Positions 8,858-17,625 are shown, numbered from the stretch's first letter. The stretch is DNA of 64,000 nucleotides from Aliirhizobium wenxiniae (GCF_019511445.1 NZ_JAEUAN010000004.1:1-64000); one strand, 5' to 3'. Notes: a model not told the origin generated them from the letters alone. Made by a program: numbers and translations.

Positions 8858-9610
8858 CTACGATCGGGCCTTGATCTTGCGAGACCTCTCCTCACGGAGG
8901 CGGCGATGCCAGATCGTGTATTTGCCTCTGATCGGGGAATTCTGCATCGGATCTCTTATCCCTGCTCGCTCCAACACATAAGAACTCAGGTGCGCCTTCG
9001 AAGCCGATGCATCAGGGCGGTTGTGATGGCCATTAATCCGAAACGTCATTGCGCCAAGTAGTAGATCTGTCATCTGCAGGCAAATTATCTTCTTCGAGTC
9101 TCTAAATTGAACTCTGCGGAAAGGTGCGCGCCGGTCTCCATTTTTCCGACAGCCAGCGTTGAGTATGGCGCGTAGCTCCTCCGTCGTGGCCTTAGTATCT
9201 CGGTGATCGGGATAAACGTGGAATATCGCGCCAGGATAGATCTTTGCGCACTTCATGAGCAGCTGGTAGATCTCCTTATTGAAGCCCGTTTCTCGGTCGC
9301 CCTCATTGTACAGATCATCCCGTAGCTTCGAGGTGTCGACGACTAGAGAATGAAACTGGATCGGGCTTTCTCCAACTGAGAAATCGAAAAATCGATCAAT
9401 CACTAGCTTGTACGCGTGAAGCTCGGCATTCGACACCTTGTTCCACTTGAGTTCTCCGTCGGGTAGTTCGAGTTGCTTGCTGTAGCGAATCGCCAACTCG
9501 AAGTACGGCACCCACCTAGTCTCTATGACCAAGCAACCTAGAGTAAGGAAGCGGTGCTTCGTCTGACTGCTCTCGTCGAGAAATATCGAAAATGTGGGTA
9601 GAGTGTTCAC
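8858..9610 (-). CDS. DUF3800 domain protein (predicted RNase H-like fold)
   Basis: The 250-residue protein carries the DUF3800 hallmarks: an N-terminal beta-strand IFLDESS with acidic pair D12/E13, and a C-terminal RDSKKIICLQMTDLLLGA segment with D171 and D182. DUF3800 is related to RNase H-like folds, so a metal-dependent nuclease activity is a family-level inference; the physiological role is unknown. The start is GTG at 9610 with a weak ribosome site. It is a single gene next to tRNA-Ser. Its codons (AGA, CTA, TTA) and G+C (three 60-base samples counted at 58, 53 and 43 percent) look less adapted than the neighbours, which suggests acquisition by transfer. Confidence 0.8.
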   Translation of the reverse strand: MNTLPTFSIFLDESSQTKHRFLTLGCLVIETRWVPYFELAIRYSKQLELPDGELKWNKVSNAELHAYKLVIDRFFDFSVGESPIQFHSLVVDTSKLRDDLYNEGDRETGFNKEIYQLLMKCAKIYPGAIFHVYPDHRDTKATTEELRAILNAGCRKNGDRRAPFRRVQFRDSKKIICLQMTDLLLGAMTFRINGHHNRPDASASKAHLSSYVLERAGIRDPMQNSPIRGKYTIWHRRLREERSRKIKARS

Positions 9611-9772
9611 GGTTCGAATCGCCGGCTAGTTGCGTGTCACAGAGTGAACCGAAGCTTGGATGGTTTTCCAGTCACGGACGTCAAATCGCTGAATTCCCAC
9701 AGGTTTCCACAGCAGTATCCTAGTCTATGAAACAAAAAGCCCAGGAAATCGCACTTATCGCTTGTCGCCGAT

Positions 9773-9931
9773 TTAGGAACTCATCTGCCGATTCTTTTCC
9801 TGTAGACGTAGATCAACAAAACTTTTTGCCGCCTCTGCACCAGCCCTGATTAGGAGCGCGTTGCTGATAAGCGAAACGCGCCGCGTTTCGGCTCCACGAT
9901 TCGAAATCAAACGTTCTTCATTTCTGTTCAT
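9773..9931 (-). CDS. Candidate small ORF, 52 residues, unrecognised
   Basis: Within the 514-base gap between the DUF3800 gene and sufA, the reverse strand has ATG at 9931 and TAA at 9773. The product begins MNRNEERLISNRG and ends LQEKNRQMSS; it is basic and probably helical. A purine-rich AAGCGAAGAG precedes the ATG. I do not recognise the protein and cannot exclude chance. The remainder of the gap (9611-9772) shows no coding evidence. Confidence 0.3.
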   Translation of the reverse strand: MNRNEERLISNRGAETRRVSLISNALLIRAGAEAAKSFVDLRLQEKNRQMSS

Positions 9932-9999
9932 GCTCTTCGCTTTTCCAGCCCCCGTCCTGCGTTCTTAGCGCGGCGGCTGTTATTTTGCCCATGAACGAG

Positions 10000-10030
10000 A
10001 AAAGCCCCAGGGCGTCACCATGGGGCTTTT
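10000..10030 (-). terminator. Terminator at the end of the suf operon
   Basis: Arms AAAAGCCCCA (10000-10009) and TGGGGCTTTT (10021-10030) form a 10-pair stem with an 11-base loop and a T-tract on either strand. It lies 95 bases downstream of the sufA stop in the direction of suf transcription. Confidence 0.75.
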
Positions 10031-10124
10031 GATCAAACAGCAGACTTGTAAAGCTCTTTCAATTCGGCATTACACCTAAGCCCATTGCGCGCCTTTGCAT
10101 CGCAAGTCGGCAACATCGGATCGA

Positions 10125-10514
10125 TTAAGCGCTGACGCCTGCTTCGCGTTGCTTGGCGAGTGCGGCAAGGTCTGCCGGCTTCAGTTCGACCGATTCCCCA
10201 CAACCGCAGGCGGATGTCTGGTTCGGGTTCACGAAGGTGAAGCCGGAGCGCATCTTGGTTATCTCGAAATCCATCTGCGTCCCGAGCAGATAAAGAACCG
10301 CGGACGGCTCGATCCAGACTTTCGCCCCCTCACGCTCTATGAGATCGTCCTTTGCATTCGCCTCGGTGACGAGGTCGATCGTGTATTCCATACCGGCGCA
10401 GCCGCCCTTCTTGATGCCGACGCGTATGCCCTTGGCATCCGGACCGGAATTGGAAACGATCTGCTTGACGCGGTCTGCTGCCGCATCGGTCATGGTCATC
10501 ACTGCAAAGCCCAT
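10125..10514 (-). CDS. sufA: A-type iron-sulfur carrier SufA (HesB/IscA family)
   Basis: This small carrier accepts a nascent Fe-S cluster from the SufBCD scaffold and hands it to target proteins. The three conserved cysteines are present: one in GGCAGMEY and two in the C-terminal CGCGES. ATG at 10514 (MGFAVMTMTDAAADRV) has AGAGGAAT upstream and gives 129 residues, close to the family norm; the frame is open seven codons further but without support. It is the last gene of the suf operon. Confidence 0.93.
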   Translation of the reverse strand: MGFAVMTMTDAAADRVKQIVSNSGPDAKGIRVGIKKGGCAGMEYTIDLVTEANAKDDLIEREGAKVWIEPSAVLYLLGTQMDFEITKMRSGFTFVNPNQTSACGCGESVELKPADLAALAKQREAGVSA

Positions 10515-10626
10515 CGGCTCATTCCTCTTCCACAACCGGGTTCAAGGCCCGGTGTTTCTGACACTCAATTTAGTCTCGGCGACGCGGCGGATCAATACCA
10601 GCCGCCCGCGCGATCTTGTCCGCGCG

Positions 10627-11001
10627 TTAGTACCAGCCGACAGCCACCTGTGCTTCTTCGGACATGCGTTCCGGCGTCCACGGCGGATCGAAGGTCATTT
10701 CGACTTCGACGCCGGATACGCCCTGCACGGCGCTCACGGCATTTTCCACCCAGCCCGGCATTTCGCCGGCAACCGGGCAACCGGGAGCGGTCAGCGTCAT
10801 GGCGATCTTGACCATGCGGTCGTCCTCGATGTCGATCTTGTAGATCAGCCCGAGTTCAAAGATGTCGGCCGGGATTTCCGGGTCGTAGACAGTCTTCAGC
10901 GCCGCGATGATGTCGTCCGACAGGCGCTCCAGTTCATCCGCTGGAATGGCGGATTCGATGATCCCTTCGCGGGCGTCCCACTTCGGTATGTCTTGGTCCA
11001 T
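10627..11001 (-). CDS. sufT: SufT, MIP18/DUF59 family Fe-S assembly factor
   Basis: The DUF59 fold is shown by TVYDPEIPADIFELGLIY, MTLTAPGCPVAGEMP and a C-terminal MTFDPPWTPERMSEEAQ segment, including the conserved Asp-Pro-Glu and the reactive Cys of APGCP. SufT-type proteins assist Fe-S maturation under high demand. ATG at 11001 (MDQDIPKWD) has GAAGG at good distance; a TTG three codons earlier is possible. The 124-residue product lies 32 bases after sufS and 112 bases before sufA. Confidence 0.92.
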   Translation of the reverse strand: MDQDIPKWDAREGIIESAIPADELERLSDDIIAALKTVYDPEIPADIFELGLIYKIDIEDDRMVKIAMTLTAPGCPVAGEMPGWVENAVSAVQGVSGVEVEMTFDPPWTPERMSEEAQVAVGWY

Positions 11002-11033
11002 GGCCTTCAAATGTCCCAGTCAGTTCGCTGAAT

Positions 11034-12275
11034 TCAAGCAAAGAAATTGCGGGCGTAATCAAGCGCGTCGGCGAGCGCATCGACTTCGGCACGGGTATTA
11101 TACATGCCGAACGATGCGCGGCATGTGGAGGTGACGCCGAAACGTTTCAAGAGCGGCATGGCGCAATGGGTGCCGGCGCGAACCGCGACACCGCGACGAT
11201 CGATCACCATCGATACGTCATGCGCATGAATGCCGGCAAGTTCGAAGGAGAAGATCGCCCCCTTGCCCGGTGCATTGCCGATGATCCTCAGCGAATTGAT
11301 CGCCGAAAGCCGCTCGGTTGCATAGGCCGTCAGGTCCGCCTCGTGCGCGGCGATCGCGGCGCGGCCGACCTTATCCATGTAGTCCAGCGCATAACCGAGC
11401 CCGATCGCCTGGACGATCGGCGGTGTGCCGGCCTCGAAACGATGCGGCGGATCGTTATAGGTGACGAAATCCTCTGCCACTTCGACGATCATCTCGCCGC
11501 CGCCCTGGAAAGGCCGCATCTCCTTCAGCCGATCCATCTTGCCGTAAAGCACGCCGATACCCGACGGACCGTAGAGCTTGTGGCCGGTCATCACGAACCA
11601 GTCGCAATCAATATCGCGGACGTCAATCGGCATATGAACCGCGCTCTGGCTGCCGTCAACAAGAACCGGAATGCCGCGCTCATGGGCGATGCGGCAGATT
11701 TCTTTCACCGGTACGACCGTGCCGAGTGCATTCGACATATGGGTGACGGCAACCATCTTGGTCTTGTCCGTCAGCGCGTTCACGAAATCTTCGATATGGA
11801 AAGCGCCGTCATCATCCACCGGCACCCAGGTGATTTTCGCACCCTGCCGTTCGCGGATGAAATGCCACGGCACGATATTGGAGTGATGCTCCATGATCGT
11901 GATGACGATCTCGTCGCCCTCGCCGATATGCGGCATGCCGTAACCATAGGCGACCGTGTTGATCGCTGCGGTCGAATTACTGGTGAAGACGATCTCGTCC
12001 ACCGAACCTGCGTTGAGGAACCGCCGAACTTTTTCTCGCGCCGCCTCATAGGCATCGGTAGCGGCATTGGAAAGGAAATGCAGGCCGCGATGCACATTCG
12101 CATATTCGTTGGAATAGGCATGGCTGATCGCGTCGATCACCGCCTTCGGTTTTTGCGCAGAGGCTCCGTTGTCCAGATACACGAGCGGCTTGTTGCCATG
12201 CACCTTGGTCGACAGGATCGGAAAATCCCGCCTGATGGCATCGACGTCATAGGCGGCCGGTGTAATCTGGTCCAT
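11034..12275 (-). CDS. sufS: Cysteine desulfurase SufS
   Basis: This group II cysteine desulfurase is PLP-dependent and mobilises sulfur from cysteine as an enzyme-bound persulfide. The PLP lysine is K233 in MTGHKLYGPSGIG. The catalytic cysteine is C371 in RAGTHCAMPLLKRFG, the short-loop context typical of SufS. The length is 413 residues. It follows sufD after a 200-base spacer that contains a palindromic element, so its expression may be set separately from sufBCD. No sufE gene is visible in the window. Confidence 0.96.
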   Translation of the reverse strand: MDQITPAAYDVDAIRRDFPILSTKVHGNKPLVYLDNGASAQKPKAVIDAISHAYSNEYANVHRGLHFLSNAATDAYEAAREKVRRFLNAGSVDEIVFTSNSTAAINTVAYGYGMPHIGEGDEIVITIMEHHSNIVPWHFIRERQGAKITWVPVDDDGAFHIEDFVNALTDKTKMVAVTHMSNALGTVVPVKEICRIAHERGIPVLVDGSQSAVHMPIDVRDIDCDWFVMTGHKLYGPSGIGVLYGKMDRLKEMRPFQGGGEMIVEVAEDFVTYNDPPHRFEAGTPPIVQAIGLGYALDYMDKVGRAAIAAHEADLTAYATERLSAINSLRIIGNAPGKGAIFSFELAGIHAHDVSMVIDRRGVAVRAGTHCAMPLLKRFGVTSTCRASFGMYNTRAEVDALADALDYARNFFA

Positions 12276-12354
12276 CGCAGACCCTTTCTGTCACGCCCTT
12301 AGGCGAAATCCCGCAAAGATCGCAGCGGTTACCGGCATGGTCGCCACCGTCGCT

Positions 12355-12465
12355 GCGTCATCCTCGGCCTTGTGCCGAGGATCCAATCACGTTGCAACCG
12401 GTTCAACGGTCGCAGATGCTCGGGACCAGCCCGAGCATGACGGGAGGAGATGACGTATCTCCTCC
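12355..12465. repeat. Palindromic REP-like element in the sufD-sufS spacer
   Basis: Three hairpins occur in a row. ATCCTCGGC / GCCGAGGAT is at 12360-12382, ATGCTCGGG / CCCGAGCAT at 12416-12438 (each nine pairs with a five-base loop), and GGAGGAGAT / ATCTCCTCC at 12443-12465. The first two face each other across about 33 bases, with flanking GTCATCCTCGG and CCGAGCATGAC. This layout matches the dispersed intergenic palindromes that I recall from rhizobial genomes. It lies inside the suf operon. No second copy was seen in the window. Confidence 0.65.
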
Positions 12466-12475
12466 TCGCCTCACA

Positions 12476-13759
12476 TCAGGCGTGCTTCTCAAGCCAGCTG
12501 GAGATCACGTCTTCCAGCGGTTCGACCAGCTTTTCCTCTTCCAGCTCTTCGACGATTTCGGCGACGAACGCGTTGACCAGCATGGCGCGCGCCTTGCTCT
12601 CGGTCACGCCACGAGCCATCAGGTAGAAGAGATGGTTGCGGTCGATATCGGCAACCGTGGCGCCATGGCCGCAGATGACGTCGTCGGCGAAGATTTCCAG
12701 TTCCGGCTTGACGGAGAAATCGCCGTCATCGGACATGAGCAGCGTGTTGCACGCCATCTTCGCGTCGGTCTTCTGTGCATCGGGCGCGACCTTGATCATG
12801 CCCTGGAAAACGCCGCTCGCCTTGTCGAACACGACATTGCGGAAGGTTTCCGTAGAGCTGGTATGCGGTACGTTATGACCGAGAACCAGAGTCACGTCCG
12901 TATGCGTGTCGCCGCCGAGCAGGTTGACGCCGCGCAGCGTCAGTTCCGCGCCCTCGCCCTGAACCTCGATACGAAGCTCCTGGCGCACCAGCTTGCCGCC
13001 GGCATTGACCACGTAAAGACGCAGCTTGGATTCCGCACCGAGCTTGACGCGGATCTGCGCCAGATGCGTGTCGGAAGCGCCCTGCTGCTGCAGGATGATC
13101 CAGGTGATGTCTGCCCCGTCTCCAACCGTCAGATCACTGATAGAGGAAACCAGCGCCGCAGCCTCCGTCTCCGAGCGGTGACGCTCGACGATCGTGGCCT
13201 TCGAACCCGCGCCGAAGGAAACCGGAAAACGCGTATGGATCTGGCCTTCGCCATGCGAGGCTTGCAGCTCGATGACGTCCTCGATCTCCGCATTGGCCGT
13301 AATGTCGAGTGCAAGGCCGTCACGCACGAACGAACCGTTGAGGCGGCCGATCGCGTCGTCCTTGTCGAGTGCGGTGAGGCCGGCAACAGCAGAACCGTCG
13401 CTCAACTGATCACGGAAGGCGACAATCGTCACGCCGTCGATCTCAGCATCCGCATGGGCCTCGCCCTGCAGCACCGGCAGCACGGTCGAGCCCTTTACCA
13501 GCGGCGAGACCGACGAGGCTTTCGCGCCGGCAACACGCTCAGGCACGGCGCGCAGCAGGTTTTTCAGGTCGGTATAATGCCAGGATTCGATCCGGCGTGT
13601 CGGAAGCCCGGCATTCTTCAGGTCGTCGAGAAGACGGTCGCGGGTCCCGGTAACGGCGCCATTGCCCGGCAGTTCGCCGATCTGCGCGGAAAAAGCCTCG
13701 ACGAGTGCCGTCTCGGCAACCGTGAGCTTGGCCACTGGCTGATTTGTCTGGATATTCAT
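12476..13759 (-). CDS. sufD: SufD, Fe-S scaffold complex subunit
   Basis: SufD forms the SufBC2D scaffold with SufB and SufC. The 427-residue protein has the SUF right-handed beta-helix core and the C-terminal family signature with FSVKPELEIFADDVICGHGATVADID (in parts) and ARAMLVNAFVAEIVEELE. The conserved His in CGHGAT is present. It starts at ATG 13759, 19 bases after sufC, and is followed by the REP-like spacer. Confidence 0.95.
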   Translation of the reverse strand: MNIQTNQPVAKLTVAETALVEAFSAQIGELPGNGAVTGTRDRLLDDLKNAGLPTRRIESWHYTDLKNLLRAVPERVAGAKASSVSPLVKGSTVLPVLQGEAHADAEIDGVTIVAFRDQLSDGSAVAGLTALDKDDAIGRLNGSFVRDGLALDITANAEIEDVIELQASHGEGQIHTRFPVSFGAGSKATIVERHRSETEAAALVSSISDLTVGDGADITWIILQQQGASDTHLAQIRVKLGAESKLRLYVVNAGGKLVRQELRIEVQGEGAELTLRGVNLLGGDTHTDVTLVLGHNVPHTSSTETFRNVVFDKASGVFQGMIKVAPDAQKTDAKMACNTLLMSDDGDFSVKPELEIFADDVICGHGATVADIDRNHLFYLMARGVTESKARAMLVNAFVAEIVEELEEEKLVEPLEDVISSWLEKHA

Positions 13760-13778
13760 GCCAAAATCCTTCCCGGTA

Positions 13779-14534
13779 TCAGGCCGCAGTCCCGATCACA
13801 TCGGCATAACCGTTGGCTTCCAGTTCCTGCGCCAGTTCCTTGTCGCCCGAACGGATGATCTGGCCCTTGTAGAGAACGTGGACGGTATCCGGCACGATGT
13901 AATCGAGCAGGCGCTGGTAGTGGGTGATGACGATGACCGCACGATCCGGCGAACGTAGCGCGTTGACGCCGTCGGCGACGATCTTCAGCGCGTCGATGTC
14001 GAGGCCCGAATCCGTTTCGTCGAGAACGCAAAGGGTCGGCTCCAAAAGCGCCATCTGCAGGATTTCGGCACGCTTCTTTTCACCGCCGGAGAAGCCGACA
14101 TTGAGCGGACGGCGCAGCATGGCCGGATCGATCTTCAGGCCTTCGGCGGCTTCCTTGACGCGGCGCATGAAGTCCGGCGTGGTCAGTTCGTCTTCGCCAC
14201 GCGCCTTGCGCTGCTCGTTCATCGCCACCTTGAGGAACTGCATGGTGGCGACGCCCGGGATTTCGACCGGATACTGGAAGGCGAGGAAAATGCCCTTGGA
14301 GGCGCGTTCCGCCGGGTCGAGTTCCAGAATGCTCTCGCCGTTATAGGTAATGTCACCCTCGGTGACTTCGTAATCTTCGCGGCCCGACAGGATGTAGGAG
14401 AGCGTCGACTTGCCCGAGCCGTTCGGTCCCATGATGGCGGCAATCTCGCCCGGCTTCACGGTCAGGTTCAGGCCACGAATGATCTCGGTACCGTCTTCGG
14501 CGATGCGGGCGTGCAGGTTCTTGATCTCAAGCAT
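13779..14534 (-). CDS. sufC: SufC, ATPase of the Fe-S scaffold complex
   Basis: This ABC-type ATPase drives the conformational change of SufBCD. Walker A is MGPNGSGKST, the signature is GFSGGEKKRAEILQM, Walker B is LCVLDETDSGLDID and the switch His is in VIVITHYQRLL. The 251-residue length is typical. The gene lies three bases behind the small membrane-protein gene and 19 bases ahead of sufD. Confidence 0.97.
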   Translation of the reverse strand: MLEIKNLHARIAEDGTEIIRGLNLTVKPGEIAAIMGPNGSGKSTLSYILSGREDYEVTEGDITYNGESILELDPAERASKGIFLAFQYPVEIPGVATMQFLKVAMNEQRKARGEDELTTPDFMRRVKEAAEGLKIDPAMLRRPLNVGFSGGEKKRAEILQMALLEPTLCVLDETDSGLDIDALKIVADGVNALRSPDRAVIVITHYQRLLDYIVPDTVHVLYKGQIIRSGDKELAQELEANGYADVIGTAA

Positions 14535-14537
14535 TGC

Positions 14538-14768
14538 TTACTTCTCTCGTTCAGGCGGCTTCTTCCCTGAGAAGGAGCCTGGAAAATTTAGATATTCGGC
14601 CATCAGGAGGGCCACCATGAGCAGAAAACCGGATCCGACGACCAAGGGCGTTGTGAATGGCCAGTCGAACCAGTAGGAGAGCGCGGCGCCCCCAAACCCC
14701 GACAGCGAAACCAACAGCGCTAGGATGTAGATTTGCAGTCGGACAGGGAGAGGTTCACGCTCCTTCAT
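14538..14768 (-). CDS. Small two-helix membrane protein within the suf operon
   Basis: The 76-residue product has two predicted transmembrane segments, about residues 11-33 (LQIYILALLVSLSGFGGAAL) and 39-58 (PLVVGSGFLLMVALLMAEYL), with a charged C-terminus ending SGKKPPEREK. It starts three bases after the sufB stop and ends three bases before the sufC start, so it is locked into the operon. An AAGGAG-like site falls within its own start region. I know of hypothetical proteins at this place in other rhizobia but no function. A role in anchoring the Suf complex at the membrane is only a guess. Confidence 0.8.
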   Translation of the reverse strand: MKEREPLPVRLQIYILALLVSLSGFGGAALSYWFDWPFTTPLVVGSGFLLMVALLMAEYLNFPGSFSGKKPPEREK

Positions 14769-14771
14769 TCG

Positions 14772-16241
14772 TTACCCCACACTACCCTCAAGCGAGATGC
14801 CGATCAGCTTCTGGGCTTCGACGGCAAATTCCATCGGCAGCTGCTGGATGACATCCTTGACGAAGCCGTTGACGATCAGGGCGATCGCTTCTTCTTCCGG
14901 AATGCCGCGCTGCATGGCGTAGAATTTCTGGTCGTCGGAGATCTTCGAGGTGGTCGCCTCGTGTTCGATCTGCGCCGACTGGTTCTTCACCTCGATATAG
15001 GGCACAGTATGCGCACCGCACTTGTCGCCGATGAGAAGCGAATCGCAGTTGGTGAAGTTGCGGGAGTTCTCAGCTCGGCGGTTGATAGACACCTGGCCGC
15101 GATAGGTATTCTGCGACACACCGGCCGAAATACCCTTGGAGATGATGCGGCTCGACGTGTTCTTGCCGAGATGGATCATCTTGGTGCCACTGTCGATCTG
15201 CTGATGGCCGTTGGAGACGGCGATCGAATAGAACTCACCCTGGCTTTCATCGCCGCGCAGGATGCAGGACGGATATTTCCAGGTGATCGCCGAACCGGTC
15301 TCAACCTGGGTCCAGGAAATCTTCGAGCGGTGACCACGGCAATCGCCACGCTTTGTGACGAAGTTATAGATGCCGCCCTTGCCTTCCTTGTCGCCCGGGA
15401 ACCAGTTCTGCACTGTCGAATACTTGATCTCTGCATCATCGAGAGCAACGAGTTCGACGACGGCGGCATGGAGCTGATTTTCGTCACGCTGCGGCGCCGT
15501 GCAGCCTTCCAGATAGGAAACGTAGGCGCCTTCCTCACAGATGATCAGCGTGCGCTCGAACTGGCCGGTATTCTTCTCGTTGATACGGAAATAGGTCGAC
15601 AGTTCCATAGGGCAGCGAACGCCCTTCGGCACGAAGACAAACGAACCGTCGGTGAAGACCGCAGCGTTCAGCGTCGCGTAATAGTTATCCGTCGTCGGCA
15701 CGACCGAACCGAGATACTTCTTGATCAGTTCGGGATGCTCGCGGATGGCTTCGGAGATCGACATAAAGATCACGCCGGCCTTCTGAAGTTCCTTCTTGAA
15801 CGTCGTGACGACCGAAACAGAATCAAACACCGCGTCGACGGCAACCTTGGAGGTCTGCACGCCGGCCAGGATTTCCTGTTCGCGCAGCGGAATGCCGAGC
15901 TTCTCATAGGTGCGCAGCAGTTCCGGATCGACTTCGTCGAGCGACACCGGGCCGGTCACGTTCTTGGGTGCGGCATAATAGTAAATGTCGTTGAAGTCGA
16001 TCTTCGGGTAATCGACACGAGCCCAGGTCGGCTCTTCCATGGTCAGCCAACGCTTATAGGCATCCAGACGCCATTCAAGCATCCAGTCCGGCTCCTGCTT
16101 CTTGGCCGAAATGAAGCGGATGATATCTTCAGAAAGCCCCTTCGGAGCCTTGTCCACTTCGATAACAGTCTCGAAGCCGTATTTGTACTGATCGATATCG
16201 ATCCCACGGACCTGATCGATCGTTTCCTGGACAGCAGGCAT
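14772..16241 (-). CDS. sufB: SufB, Fe-S scaffold protein
   Basis: SufB builds the nascent cluster in the SufBC2D complex. The 489-residue protein shows the family signatures [18 protein letters not shown] (in parts), [47 protein letters not shown] and the C-terminal [20 protein letters not shown]. The cysteine in GDKCGAHT and the Glu/His residues used for cluster formation are retained. It is preceded by 150 bases with two hairpins and, before that, a second cysteine desulfurase gene in the same direction. Confidence 0.97.
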   Translation of the reverse strand: MPAVQETIDQVRGIDIDQYKYGFETVIEVDKAPKGLSEDIIRFISAKKQEPDWMLEWRLDAYKRWLTMEEPTWARVDYPKIDFNDIYYYAAPKNVTGPVSLDEVDPELLRTYEKLGIPLREQEILAGVQTSKVAVDAVFDSVSVVTTFKKELQKAGVIFMSISEAIREHPELIKKYLGSVVPTTDNYYATLNAAVFTDGSFVFVPKGVRCPMELSTYFRINEKNTGQFERTLIICEEGAYVSYLEGCTAPQRDENQLHAAVVELVALDDAEIKYSTVQNWFPGDKEGKGGIYNFVTKRGDCRGHRSKISWTQVETGSAITWKYPSCILRGDESQGEFYSIAVSNGHQQIDSGTKMIHLGKNTSSRIISKGISAGVSQNTYRGQVSINRRAENSRNFTNCDSLLIGDKCGAHTVPYIEVKNQSAQIEHEATTSKISDDQKFYAMQRGIPEEEAIALIVNGFVKDVIQQLPMEFAVEAQKLIGISLEGSVG

Positions 16242-16257
16242 CTTCAGTCTCCAAATT

Positions 16258-16353
16258 TTGCCGGTTCAAATTCCGGCAATTCCGTCAGTCTTGCGGGGAA
16301 AAACAATGCCTCCCCCATGTAAGCGCCAAAAGGAGACTTTCCCACCTTTTGGC
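16258..16353 (-). promoter_or_regulatory. Two hairpins in the leader between cysteine desulfurase gene and sufB
   Basis: On the reverse strand the RNA would first form GCCAAAAGG / CCTTTTGGC (16325-16353, 11-base loop) and then TTGCCGG / CCGGCAA (16258-16279), which ends 16 bases before the sufB start. The first is not followed by a good T-tract, so it may be an RNA-processing or partial attenuation site rather than a full terminator. No known riboswitch or IscR box was recognised. Confidence 0.35.
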
Positions 16354-16391
16354 AAGCAGAAAATTGCTTTTCCGCCAAATCAGAAAGCCAC

Positions 16392-17558
16392 TTATGCGGC
16401 TTGTTCCGGCAGCTTGCGACGACCGGCTATTTTCCGAAAGGCAGCGATGGCTGCCTCGATGTCGGCCTCGGTCGTTTCCGGGCCGAGAGAAATGCGCAAG
16501 CCCCCGATATCCGAGTTGAAGCCCATGGCCGTCAGGACATGGCTTTGGCCGACCTTGCCGGAAGAACAGGCGGATCCGGCAGAAAGCGCGATGCCTTCGA
16601 GATCAAAGGCAATCTGCCCCGTTTCCGCTTTAAGCCCCGCAAGTGTGAAGAAGCTCGTATTGGCAACACGCGGACCGTCTGCACCATGGATGACAACATC
16701 CGGTGCCGCCTGCACCATCGCATGTTCCAACCTGTCCCGCAGTTCGCCGATCCGGGTCGTGCGGCTTTCCAGATCTTCAGACATCACTTCAGCCGCTGCG
16801 CCGAAGCCGATGATTGCGTGAAAATTCTCTGTCCCCGAACGGTGACCCTTTTCCTGGCCGCCGCCACGGATGAGCGGTTTCGGCATCAGCACCTCCCCGC
16901 GGGAGACAAGTGCGCCGACGCCTTTCGGACCGCCGATCTTGTGCGAAGAGACGATCAAAAAGTCGGCGTCCAGCGCATTGATATCGAGTGCGATGCGCCC
17001 TGCCGCCTGAACCGCATCGACCACCATCAGGCCACGATATTTATGCGCAAGCGCTGCGGCTTGGGCGACCGGCTGAACGATACCCGTCTCGTTATTGACC
17101 AACATCACAGCCACCATGGGCAGTCCCGAGGCTGGATCGTGATTGGCGAGAAGCGCTTCGAGAGCCGCAAGATCGACAATGCCAGCCGAATTGACCGGCA
17201 CTTCCTTCACTTGCTCTGCGTCAAAGCGACCGCCCTCGCGAATTGCCGGATGTTCGATCGCAGAACAATAAAGACGAGAAACCGTCACCGGCGCCCGACC
17301 CATCCGGTAATCCGGCGTCAAAACGTGATTGGAGGCTTCGGTCGCGCCGCTCATGAATGTCACGTGGGCGGGGTCCGCGCCGACAAGAGCAGCCACCTGG
17401 CGTCTCGCCTTTTCCACGGCGGCACGCGCAGCCCTTCCCTCAGTGTGAACGGAAGATGCATTTCCAGGCAACGAGAACGCCTCGATCATCGCAAGACGCG
17501 CGGCCTCAGACAGGGGAGCCGTCGCATTCCAGTCGAGATATGTCCGCTTCAACGCCAT
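16392..17558 (-). CDS. Cysteine desulfurase, NifS/IscS-like
   Basis: This is a second PLP-dependent cysteine desulfurase, of group I type. The PLP lysine is K207 in VSSHKIGGPKGVGAL. The catalytic cysteine is C331 in ALSAGSACSSGKVGQSH, in the longer mobile loop of IscS/NifS enzymes. It is 388 residues long. It stands at the head of the suf gene run, in the same direction, 150 bases before sufB, and probably supplies sulfur for Fe-S clusters or for tRNA thiolation. The symbol is left open because iscS, nifS and sufS2 are used inconsistently. ATG 17558 is the first start in frame. Confidence 0.92.
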   Translation of the reverse strand: MALKRTYLDWNATAPLSEAARLAMIEAFSLPGNASSVHTEGRAARAAVEKARRQVAALVGADPAHVTFMSGATEASNHVLTPDYRMGRAPVTVSRLYCSAIEHPAIREGGRFDAEQVKEVPVNSAGIVDLAALEALLANHDPASGLPMVAVMLVNNETGIVQPVAQAAALAHKYRGLMVVDAVQAAGRIALDINALDADFLIVSSHKIGGPKGVGALVSRGEVLMPKPLIRGGGQEKGHRSGTENFHAIIGFGAAAEVMSEDLESRTTRIGELRDRLEHAMVQAAPDVVIHGADGPRVANTSFFTLAGLKAETGQIAFDLEGIALSAGSACSSGKVGQSHVLTAMGFNSDIGGLRISLGPETTEADIEAAIAAFRKIAGRRKLPEQAA

Positions 17559-17625
17559 CGTTTAGCTGCGCTTCCTTGGTCGACAGATAGATTTGAACTC
17601 CACGCGGACGCAGAATCCTCATTTT

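Noticed and set aside
8650-9960. Genomic island at tRNA-Ser
   Set aside because: Only one accessory gene, no integrase, and only a ten-base repeat; too weak to call an island.
14733-16322. 529-codon open frame opposite sufB
   Set aside because: Shadow of sufB, whose motifs are fully conserved; no ribosome site or recognisable domain.
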